DNA from: Perilla frutescens
Taxonomy: Eukaryota > Streptophyta > Magnoliopsida > Lamiales > Lamiaceae
Reading direction: 5' to 3'
Assembly (NCBI GenBank): GCA_026008535.1
Contig: BRKX01000002.1
Location: 57,180,170 to 57,244,169, forward strand
DNA length: 64,000 nucleotides
In this document: positions 23,257 through 32,821 of the stretch, piece by piece
Position numbering within the stretch: position 1 is the stretch's first letter
Layout: every line of letters starts with the position of its first letter
The notes under the pieces: generated by a model
What the model was told of the DNA's origin: nothing
Database searches by the model: none
Seen by the model: the letters and a program-made list of their open reading frames with translations, nothing else
Program-made: the position numbers and the translations under genes

Positions 23257-23439
23257 ATGAGGTGGACGGCGGCCTCAGCGTATCTGGGACGGATCTTCTC
23301 CTTTTTCGCAAGATGGGATTCCGAGTTATACGTCAGAAGCAGCAGCTGCTGCTGTTGTTTAACATCTGCTGAAGATGGGTTCAAGAAAAACTCATCGGAG
23401 ACGTGGGTAGAGCTCCCCGACCGGTACATTTTCTGGTGA
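23257..23439 (+). CDS. Unrecognised 60-codon open frame next to LTR-like end
   Basis: ATG at 23257 opens a 60-aa frame (MRWTAASAYLGRIFSFFARW, then a Cys4 run, ending DRYIFW). Its G+C is clearly above the neighbouring A+T-rich repeats. It starts on the base after the LTR-like copy 3 ends, which may mean an insertion cut the 5' part of a gene, or the start is chance. A donor-like GTGAGATT overlaps the stop, so it could also be an exon. I recognise no family. The evidence is weak: composition and openness only. Confidence 0.25.
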   Translation: MRWTAASAYLGRIFSFFARWDSELYVRSSSCCCCLTSAEDGFKKNSSETWVELPDRYIFW

Positions 23440-24002
23440 GATTCAGACTAATTTCTATAATCTATATGAAAACTGGATTTTTATTATTTTTGTGAACAAT
23501 TTTCAAGGGTAGAATTTGATGTAGGTGCCTTCCAATTACTCAACTATCAAATCTTGTGAATTGTCATCACATGACACGATTCAATAAGAATGGAATTAAG
23601 ATTTCCCAGATCCCACGAAACGGCGCCGTTCTGCCGACCTGCGCGCATAACAATTTTCGTAAAGTTTCGACATTTCTTTTCAGTTTCTTCATGCTTTTTT
23701 TTCAGTTTATTCATTCTCTATTCAGTTTCTTTTCAGTTTCTTCATGCCTTTTAATAATACTTCCTAAATAGACATGTTCAACTGGAATTCTTAAAAAAAA
23801 TGATGTTTGATTCTTGTGTGTGTAAAATGTATGTACTAGTGTGTAAAATAATGCAAAAATGTACAATTTAACGGCCATTTTTAATGGAAGTTAACGTTCG
23901 TTCATTAAGGAACTAACGGAGGGGATCATTTTGATACATTTTACAAAGTTGAGGATCAATTTGGCCCGAAATTTTATTTCGAGACCAAATTGAGATTTCA
24001 GG

Positions 24003-24335
24003 TGTTAAATAGCCTACATTGATTTGGGAAAATGGCATGTGCCACTTATTAAGGTGAGGGCAACCCTCCCCTTACAAGCCGGTTTTGTGAGGGTCAGTAG
24101 GTCCCATATCCATTTCTAATATGGTATCAGAGCCAACCTCAATTTCAATGTTGGGACCCTCAATATCGAGTTCTCAGCGATTTGTAGCTTAGTTTCACGC
24201 TGCGCGTGAGGGGCGTGTTAAATATCTCACATTGATTTGGGAAAATGGCATGTGCTACTTATTAAGGTGATGACAACCCTCCCCTTATAAGCCGATTTTA
24301 TGAGGGTGAGTTAGGCCTGATATCCATTTCTAATA
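24003..24335 (+). mobile_element. TRIM retrotransposon (terminal-repeat retrotransposon in miniature), 333 bp
   Basis: Two direct repeats of about 119 bp (24003-24121 and 24216-24335) both start TGTTAAATA and share ATTGATTTGGGAAAATGGCA. Right after the first is TGGTATCAGAGCC (24122-24134), the usual primer-binding site matching the 3' end of initiator tRNA-Met. Right before the second is a purine-rich GTGAGGGGCG, the likely polypurine tract. The internal part is only about 94 bp with no coding capacity. This is the definition of a TRIM. The LTRs end ..TCTAATA rather than CA, and I see no clean target duplication. Confidence 0.88.
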
Positions 24336-24916
24336 CTGTGTATAATTGTAGGACCAATTTCGACCTTATTCCCAAAAATGCCACTTTATTTTACTTTTAA
24401 TCTGAACCACATATTTTTTTCAGATAAATAGTAGAGATTGATTCCTAATTCTCACATCAGAATTTGGTTCTCATTTATACACACACGAAATATTAAGAGT
24501 GGATTTAGAATCCATTTAAAATGAGTTGGCATATTCTATTTAATTGAGACATTTTTTTATTTCTGCTTGGTTTAATTATATAATAAATATATTTGAATAA
24601 CATTTGGAACATGATATAAATATATATAAAATAAAATACGTATACCAAAAATGAAGAAAATTATAAAATAAATAGCGTCCTTTAAAAAAGAGAAACGAAA
24701 TGAAATGGAAACATGTTGGCCATAAGTAACTATTTGTCCGTTGACTTGGAAATATGCGACGCTGATGATTTTATTGACTCATTAAAAGATAACAGCTGTA
24801 ATTGGCATTTCACAAAGGTTTATAGTAATAGAACGGGATATTCTGTTACAGAATGCTATAATATCTAATTTATATGGATTAAATTAAATATATGTAATTT
24901 GAGAATAAAATTTTAA
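24336..24916. other. Gene-free A+T-rich stretch
   Basis: No gene or terminal-repeat structure was recognised. Confidence 0.4.
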
Positions 24917-25285
24917 GAAAGAATTATGAGTTCAGACCTTAAAAGATGGATAATTTGTTAATTCAGACGTGAAAGATGAAAATCAATTTAGAACTAGGAA
25001 GATTAAAATTGTCAGTTTATGATCTCAAAAATTACGTTTTTTATTTCTTTTTATTTTAATAATGTTTTAATGATGATTTCTTTTTATTTTAATAATGTTT
25101 TAATGATTTCTTTACTATATTTAATAGATAATTAATAAATGAATTTTTGTTGAAAATTTATTAAAAATAAAAATAAATTAAAATTCATAATTTTTGAGGT
25201 TATAAATTGTCAATTTTCATCTCTCAGATCCTGAATTAACAAATTATCCTTTTTTATATCCTAAATTTATAATTCTCCTAATTTT
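24917..25285. mobile_element. Second, decayed copy of the foldback MITE
   Basis: Left arm words AAAGATG, TTAATTCAGACGTGAAAGATG and ATCTCAAAAATTACG (24930-25040) are mirrored by right arm words AATTTTTGAGGTT, TCATCTCTCAGATCCTGAATTA and AATTCTCCTAATTTT (25188-25285). The same words and order occur in the element at 5222-5602. The arms are more diverged here. Confidence 0.6.
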
Positions 25286-25849
25286 AACGACAAGCATTGA
25301 ACATATTAAATTATACCCAAAGTCCAAACCCAATACGTCAATATTACCAAATTACTATAATATGTCAATTAACACAACTCGCTAAGCTTTCTAAACCTAT
25401 TATTTCAAAACCAAAAAAAAAAAGGAGGATAGAAAGAAGGGAGGAAAAAAGAGCAAGTGGATTTCATGTTAATCAAATCAAAAGAAACTTTTGGGCTTTA
25501 TCAGTTTAAAGTTTAATCTTTATCTTTATGATTCCCACTTTTAAACACTTTGCACTCAACATACCTGGCCTTGCTCTGCTGGGACCCACTTTCCTGGTTT
25601 TCAAACTAACCAAGATCATGACATGGACAAAAAGTTGAGCATCAACTTTTTCACTTAATCCCACTTCTAAAATTGGATATTACATCATTTATTCATTATA
25701 AATTGTGTTTTATTGAATTACACTATGACTATGACTATACTGCAAATATTTCTATAATATAAATTACAGTACATGGTAATAAATTAGTTGGCAGAGCGAG
25801 CGAGTTCATAATCAATAAATCGACACTGTTACTTTTAAAGAAGTACCCA

Positions 25850-26020
25850 TATATTTATAAATGATACTTATATATGTATATTATATATACTCTATATATA
25901 GTATTATTTCATTATCCCATAAATACTTCTTCATCAGACCAAATAACCTGTATAGTCAATCCTAATTCTTCTCTCTCTAGGTGTCTCTCTCTCTTTCTCT
26001 TTCTCTCTCTCTTCTCTGGC
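25850..26020 (+). promoter_or_regulatory. Core promoter and CT-rich leader of the Dof gene
   Basis: A TATA-like cluster (ATATATACTCTATATATAGT, 25883-25902) lies about 120 bp before the start codon. The leader at 25971-26015 is almost pure CT/TTC. No stop separates the leader from the coding frame back to 25874, but the family start is at 26021. Confidence 0.5.
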
Positions 26021-26494
26021 ATGGCCATGGCTGAGATGGAAGAAAGAAACAAGTCATCGGGGATCAAGTTGTTCGGCACAACGATTTCGGTTAAAGAAAA
26101 ATCAGACGAAGCAAATATTGAAGTTGAAGATGAAGAATCAAGGAAAGGCGATGATCAGACGGCTGAGAAGAGGCCTACAGAGAAGATAATTCCATGCCCT
26201 CGTTGCAAAAGCATGGAAACCAAGTTCTGTTACTTCAACAACTACAATGTTAATCAGCCCAGACACTTCTGTAGAGGATGCCAGAGATACTGGACTGCCG
26301 GCGGGGCTCTCCGCAACGTGCCCATCGGAGCAGGACGCCGGAAAAATAAGCCGCCGTGCCAGTTGGGGATGATGACGACGACGGACTTGTTTGATGCGTC
26401 GCCGACAGCCGTGCAAGTGCAACAGCTGGACTTCGACCGACGACTATGTCCGGCCAAGAGGAGGAGATGCGATCCCAATAGTCAAACTTGTTAG
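26021..26494 (+). CDS. DOF1.5: Dof zinc-finger transcription factor, DOF1.5/COG1-like
   Basis: Single-exon gene, 157 aa. Dof proteins are plant-only DNA-binding factors that recognise AAAG cores. The Dof finger is complete: CPRC (C59, C62), 21 residues, then CRGC (C84, C87), followed by the Dof tail RYWTAGGALRNVPIGAGRRK (89-108). The short length, the N-terminal GIKLFG motif (14-19), TAEKRPTEKIIPCPRC before the finger, and the C-terminal PAKRRRCDPNSQTC resemble Arabidopsis DOF1.5 (COG1, a phytochrome-signalling repressor) rather than the much longer cyclic Dof factors. ATG codons at 26021, 26027 and 26036 are all possible starts; I took the first. Stop TAG at 26492. Confidence 0.93.
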   Translation: MAMAEMEERNKSSGIKLFGTTISVKEKSDEANIEVEDEESRKGDDQTAEKRPTEKIIPCPRCKSMETKFCYFNNYNVNQPRHFCRGCQRYWTAGGALRNVPIGAGRRKNKPPCQLGMMTTTDLFDASPTAVQVQQLDFDRRLCPAKRRRCDPNSQTC

Positions 26495-26916
26495 AGATCA
26501 TCTTCCTGCTTGTCTTGTAGTTCAAAGGAAATACTTCATCGTAAAAAAAAAAAAAAGTTAAAATAAAATTTTTTGCTCGTTTTCTACGTTTCTTGCTGTA
26601 CAATGTTCAAACACCTTGCACTAGTTGATGATTTAAAATTTCAGATATGATTTTAACTAAAATATAGCGTTGAAAATAGAATTAAAAGCTAGCGTATTAA
26701 TTAACTAGTAGCATATTAATTTGTATATAAAATATTGGCCTCACCCATCTAATGATAAATGATGATGAATTGGTCTCATTTCATAGCATGGGTCCCGGGA
26801 GATGATGATTTACAAACCGAGAATATTTGGTTTTCTTTTTCTTTTTTCGTTTTTGAGGGAAGAGAATATTTGGTTTGTATGTAAACAATTAAATATGTAA
26901 TAAATGGAAACAATGG

Positions 26917-27436
26917 GTAATGCTAGCCAGTGAGATTCTCGCTGGCCAGAATTGGATTTTTTATTAATTAATAAAATTGTATTTATTCATAAGTTAATTA
27001 GTGAATGTTTAGTTTTATGATTGGAATGTCATTTTCAATATTAATGGTTAATTAAAATGTAATGTATGGATGAGTAAATAAATGAGAATTTTTTTAATTT
27101 TGTAATTTTATGTTTGGTGCTCCAAAGTTCTGAAGTGGCTCATCTTTGTATTAGAATAGTGTTTGTGAAATTTAATGTATAACATTAATTACACAATATT
27201 TATCTTATTGAGTCCCTCAATTCATTATTTTTTTTAATTAATCAAAGAACATATTTATTGATTCCATATAATTGAAGTCTGTAGATAATTCAAAAGAAGC
27301 TATATTTGAATTAATAACAATAGACACAAAGATAATAAGAGAAGTTTGTAGATAATTCAAGAAAAGCTGAATTAATGAAATTGGTTAATTAAAAAGAAAT
27401 CTGGCTAGCCACAATCTGGTTGTAAGTCGCTGTTCT
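26917..27436. mobile_element. Probable TIR MITE, about 0.5 kb
   Basis: The left end reads TAATGCTAGCCAGTGAGATT and CGCTGGCCAGAATTGG. The right end carries the inverse-type words ATCTGGCTAGCCACAATCTG. The interior is A+T-rich and non-coding. Exact borders and the target duplication were not resolved. Confidence 0.5.
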
Positions 27437-27943
27437 CGAAACAATTAGGGAAATAAATTAATACTTTATCACCTAAATTAGGACCCTTTTTTTTACTTTG
27501 CAACTTAAATTTTTTACTGCAAAAATTATATTGAACCGTGACAATTTTACAACAGAGAAGGAGATCGACTTGTTGGGTATATCTGCTAATTTATGATTTC
27601 AAGGCAATAAGTTAAATCTTTCTTCGTCAATTTAGGTCTTTTATTTAATGTGTTGATTCGAGCATAATTATGACAGCAAGAAGTTGCCATCTCATTCTCG
27701 AAATTCAGCTTTTATTCGATCACAATGAGAAATTTCGTTTTTCCTGTGTAATTTTCGACGATTTCTTGAAATCGGGCTATTAATAGCTAGGATTTCATGG
27801 TGAAAATCTAAAATAGATTCGAATAATATCACCCCATAAAATGATGAAAATACCAAATTTGATGCACGTTTTGGCCAGAAAATAAATTAGTTAATCTGCA
27901 GTTTGTAAAATTCGCCATGTATAGTTCTATTGGAATCTTAATA

Positions 27944-28184
27944 CTCCATCCATTTCAAAATGTTTGTTATTTTAGGTTTTTTTATCTAGAATTAACAATT
28001 AATTTTGTGGATAAATATATCTATTCCTCATATATGCCATAACATCTAATTCATCTATATTTCTCTCCATATATTTTTGTCTCTTCATTTTCTTCAAAAA
28101 ATCTTGTAGAATTTGAGAGGGTTCAAATTGAGGGAGAGGATGTCAAATTATAAAAAAACAACAAACATTTCAAAACGGAGGGAG
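27944..28184. mobile_element. Stowaway MITE, 241 bp
   Basis: Begins CTCCATCCATTTCAAAATG after TA (27942-27943) and ends CATTTCAAAACGGAGGGAG before TA (28185-28186). The inverted ends and TA duplication identify a Stowaway element (Tc1/mariner-derived). Non-coding. Confidence 0.9.
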
Positions 28185-28597
28185 TATATGTAATCCCTTT
28201 CAACAAATTGTGTGAATTAGTTCACACTGCAGATACAAGTGGTTGAGAATTTGTACTGTTACCTAGCTTCTTACGTACAAATTATGGGCCAAATAATTGG
28301 TAGATAGGCAGGAAAATAGAAATACACACAGAATTACAGAAATGATGAATGTTAAATTTATCGGATTGAATAAGTCTTCAATCATTTAATTATTTATCCA
28401 AATATATACACGATTCAGATACTGGGTTTTTGCCCTCGTTTCGAAACAATGGAGAGGATTATAACTCTACAAGGAATTTTTACATAGAATATTAACTATA
28501 TGTTTGAATTAAAATGGTATTCCGTATCATATACTACTAATCATGTGATTGTATTAGTATGTGTTTTAAAAAATTTATATAATCACTATTAAAAATC

Positions 28598-28629
<32 letters not shown>

Positions 28630-28635
28630 TATATA

Positions 28636-29761
28636 GGGGTGAGTTTAAATAGGAACCAATCCCCGTAAGAACCTAGGAACCAATCAAATTCATGGATTTT
28701 GATGACATGACGGATAAAAAGACGGTGACATAGTTATAAATATGTAAAATTCGAAATATAAGGGTAATTCCAATTTTTTTTTTTATAAAATGATCTCATC
28801 ATCTTTTAAAAAATTCTTAAAAACTTTAAATAATCATAACTTACTCGTTTCTTATCCAATTTACGCAAAAAACATATCAAATTAAAGATTTGTTCATGCT
28901 CTTTCATTTAAGATCCATAGTGCATATGTTTATTTGAGTAAAAATTGATGAAAAACACAAAAAACTTTTTTTCACGTATATTCAACTCGTAACTGTCAGA
29001 CATTTGCTAATATGATATCACAATATTACTCATATCTTGTGTTTATGTTGCTAACATGAAATTTTTTATGCACGACTTTGAATTTTAAGTTGCTTTCATG
29101 AGAAAAATAGTTAAAGTATGAGCTATATATAGTTAAGTTCATAAACAATTATAATTTTATCAATCCTTAGTATTATTTTGAAAACTTGTAATATTTGAGA
29201 ATTCAAGTCATACTAGCATATCATTATTCACATATTAGCAACATGTTACTAACATATTAGCAAATTATTAGTCACATATTAGCAGTCTGTATAATCTCTA
29301 ACATATTAGCAATATGTTGTATATATGAATGATGTTACACATGTTACACAATATTATTTTAAATGTGGTCCAATGTTATATGTGTGGTGTTTAATACGTG
29401 TCAATTTAATATTATGATCTCGTCAAGTTAGCAATATGAGTCTACCTCATGTTAGCAACAAAATTTGTTGATGTTAACAATATAAATCTTTCATGTTAGC
29501 ATATTAATATAATGCCAGAAAAGACAACGGTTTTAAAGCGTTGTCTATTTAACTCCGAGAATTGGGCCCAAAATCCGAAAAAACATAACCGAATTTCTAA
29601 ATTATGAAAATAACCCCGCCTTCATTAAGTTCTTAAATATTACAAGTTTGCCACCTTACTATGACTAAAATTTTGACTAAATTATGGTCATTAAATCTAA
29701 TCAAATCTAAGGTTAGGATTGGTTTCTAGGTTCTCAAGGGGGGATTTGGTTCCTATTTGAT

Positions 29762-29764
<3 letters not shown>
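28636..29764. mobile_element. TIR element inserted in a TA array, 1129 bp
   Basis: The left end GGGGTGAGTTTAAATAGG continues to CCTAGGAACCAATC. The right end, inverted, reads AGGATCAAATAGGAACC and continues to CCTAGAAACCAATC, giving inverted repeats of about 50 bp. Both ends abut TA repeats, consistent with TA target choice. The interior contains many TTAGCAACAT / CATATTAGCAA words (29000-29300) and no coding frame. Its direct neighbour at 29808 has the same architecture. Confidence 0.75.

Positions 29765-29807
<43 letters not shown>
29765..29807. repeat. (TA)n array between two TIR elements
   Basis: About 43 bp of uninterrupted TA/AT separate the two elements. Similar arrays lie outside them at about 28598-28624 and 31465-31502, as though one TA microsatellite had received two insertions. 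Confidence 0.9.
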
Positions 29808-29809
<2 letters not shown>

Positions 29810-31461
29810 GATGATTCTGGTGTAAACTATCCTTGGTGTGTAAACTGTAAACTAATCTCCAACCACACATCCATCAAAATCCAATGGTCAAGATTTGGTC
29901 AAAGGGGCGGTGGCATTCCTGTAAATAAAGGGAACTTCAAAAAATGTGGTGACATTTTGATAATTTTTGCGTTTAGGTTAAAATTAAAAAAAAACGGACT
30001 TTCAGGACGTGGGCTAACGGAGACACAATCATATGCTGACGAATACATAATCATATGCTAACGAAGTAGAATTATTTCATGCACAACTCCTAACTTTAAA
30101 CACAAAACTGATTTTGTTAGGAAATTATTAAATGACGACTTTTATATGGTTGGAAAGCTAATCAAGCTTAATTTTCAACAAAAAATAATTTCAAAAAAAT
30201 ATGAATCGTGGACAAAGTTATATTTGTTTGATTGAAGGTTGTTAGTTGCATTATTTGGCTTCAATCCACAATATTATTGCTTTTGTTAGCATTGCGTGCA
30301 ACATTTCTTTAGCATTACATAATACTTCTGTTAGCCTACGGCAGTGCTAACAACAACAAATGATAAAATTCAATAAAATTAAATTATTAAACTCTAAAAT
30401 TGATGTGATAGCAATATAACTAATCATGATGCTAGTGAATCATCTGTCATATGCTAACGAATCATGCTTAATTAAGATGGATGTTATACATTAATAATAC
30501 ACATGCAACATTAAACACATATGATTCTATTATCAGATATAATTATACTACATTAAAATTATTATAATATTTTAGTTTGCATATGTCAATGCTAACGTTA
30601 GTAGTGCATTAACATTCTCGTATAAAAAATCTCTTAATGTATTAATGTATTGTTCATTGTGAATATAATTGATACTAATAAATTATTTGTTATATGCTAA
30701 TGAAACACATCCTAATTGAGATTGAATAAACATTTATAACAATATAATTGATGTGAGCGAGGCATATATTAATTGAAATGTAATAAATATTTACAGTAAT
30801 ATAGTCGATGCTAATGAAATATTTGGCATATGCTAACGAAGCATTTGTCATATGCTAATGAAACATTTTTTATATGCTAACGAAGCATACCTAATTACGA
30901 TTAAATAAATCTCTATCGCAATATAACTGATGCTGACGAAACATTTGCCATATGCTAACGAAACATATATCGTATGCTAATAAAGTATTCTGAGATTAAA
31001 TTGTCATATGCTAACGAAACATATGTCGTATGCTAACGCATATGCTAACGAAACATATGTCGTATGCTAACGAAGTATTCTGAGCTTGAATACGCGTGAA
31101 AAATGAAACTTTTGTATTTTCATCCATATTTTTCCAAATAAACATATGCTTCACTGATCTTAAATGAAAGAGGATTAAAAGACCTTTAATTTGATATATT
31201 ATTTGCATTAATCCGATGAAAAACGAGCAAGTTATGATCGTTTAAAGTTTTTAATAATTTTTTTAGATGCTGAGTCAGCATGACATCATCTTTTTTTCAA
31301 CAAACAGACGAAAATACCCCCATAGGTTGAAAAAAGTAGCGAAAATAATAAAAATGCCACCGCATGTTTGATTAAATCTGGAGCGCCGATTTTTATTAAA
31401 TGTGCGGTGATAGATTGATTTACAGTTTACACACCAGGGAATGATTTACATTTGATCCATT

Positions 31462-31464
<3 letters not shown>
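29808..31464. mobile_element. TIR element inserted in a TA array, 1657 bp, with word repeats
   Basis: The left end (GGGATGATTCTGGTGTAAAC, then TTGGTGTGTAAACTG) and the inverted right end (GGGAATGGATCAAATG, then CTGGTGTGTAAACTG) form imperfect inverted repeats of about 48 bp flanked by TA arrays. Near the two ends are matching segments (GGCGGTGGCATT on the left; its inverse-type AATGCCACCGCA on the right). The interior has about a dozen ATATGCTAACGAA-type words. No transposase is present. A diverged relative is split across 15212-17593. Confidence 0.78.
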
Positions 31465-31507
<43 letters not shown>

Positions 31508-31559
31508 ACAGTTTTTGTTGTATTCAAAATTTGCGCCAATTTCAGGGTATTTTTGTCCA

Positions 31560-32060
31560 CATACATTTTAAATAGTGGAACTGCTTACCACGAATCACGC
31601 AACTGTTAAGGCGGTTTAATATTTAAAATCAAATCTAACAAATTTATATTTGTCGTGGGTTGGCCCATTATCTTTATTATTTTTTGCGGTCCTTTTATGG
31701 GCCCAATACATAATGAAGCTCACTTTCCTTTTTTTTATTCACCTTATTTCTAAACCTAACCCTAATCTCTCTACTTAATCACTCCGGCCGCTTACACTCT
31801 TAGTAAGCCTCATATATATCTCTGATCTCTAAGAAGGGCTCTGCTATTTCCTTTCGATTACCTTGCCCGAATCCTATTCATCGGGTTCCTGAGTGGCCTT
31901 GAGAATAAGAGCTTCGTGTTTAGACCCATATCACCCCTTTGTGGTCTGAGTTTTTGTTGTTGCCGGAGAGCTAGCCGCCGTTGTGGGAAAATCTGACTAT
32001 TTATTTATATAATCCGACAAATAAAACTTGCAATTTCTGCCATAAGAATCAAACGGTTAA
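31560..32060 (+). promoter_or_regulatory. Promoter-like segment upstream of the lipase gene
   Basis: TTGGCCCATT (about 31661) and ATGGGCCCAA (31698) are TGGGCC site II-type elements. ACCTAACCCTAAT (31754-31766) is a telo-box-like word. Both are typical of plant housekeeping promoters. The following 250 bp have leader-like composition and a short perfect hairpin (CCCGA..TCGGG, about 31866-31885) but no coding frame. It could drive the lipase through a leader intron, or belong to an unseen non-coding RNA. Confidence 0.4.
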
Positions 32061-32495
32061 ACCCAAAAAATGTGAAAACCTTGTTTACCATCTTAATTAA
32101 ATAATTTGAGATCCAACCTAACAAAACTGAGTGGTAGTGTATGATCAATTGATATTATAAAGCATCTGATTTGGCAGTACTGTAACATTCATTGCATTTG
32201 TGGGGGCAGGAGCTGCTTGCTGAATTTGTATTGATGGAGTTTTGTCTCTCTTTCAAACAAATCATTCAATTTCGATTGACATTTTTGTGGCATTACCCGA
32301 TCAAAAAATATCAGACGATAGATGATGAAACTTTATCTCTCTCGTTATTTTTCTCTTTATTTGAATGAAATAATAATTCATATAATTTCTTAGCGACTAG
32401 GAAGTAGGAATAGAGAGAGAGACGGGGTGTCGGCGGAGCGTGCTTCTTACGCGGCGGTGCTGACTTGACCATATTATCTGTTTAGAAACTGCCTT

Positions 32496-32542
<47 letters not shown>

Positions 32543-32576
32543 TTACAACTATAAATAGAAAAGACACCGCAGACAG

Positions 32577-32777
32577 ATGGCGGCCTCTCCACCTTTGTTT
32601 TACTCTTGTTCTCCTCGAATCATCAGCCGCCGGAATACGAACTGCGTTAGCCACCACAATCCGACGTCGTCTTCTTCTAGCTCTTGCTCCCCTTCCCCTT
32701 ATTCTTCTTACTCGAATTCCTCGTATCATCGCCCAGGGCGTTTCTGGAATTTCATTACTTTCTCCGGTAGCCTCCTA

Positions 32778-32821
<44 letters not shown>

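Noticed and set aside
30820..31080. CRISPR-like spaced repeats
   Set aside because: Spacing is irregular, the repeats are short and variable, there are no Cas genes, and the DNA is plant nuclear; this is the interior of a TIR element.
31860..32000. Possible H/ACA or C/D small nucleolar RNA
   Set aside because: A short hairpin and an AGAATA H-box-like word are present, but no ACA box, C box or D box in the right places was found.
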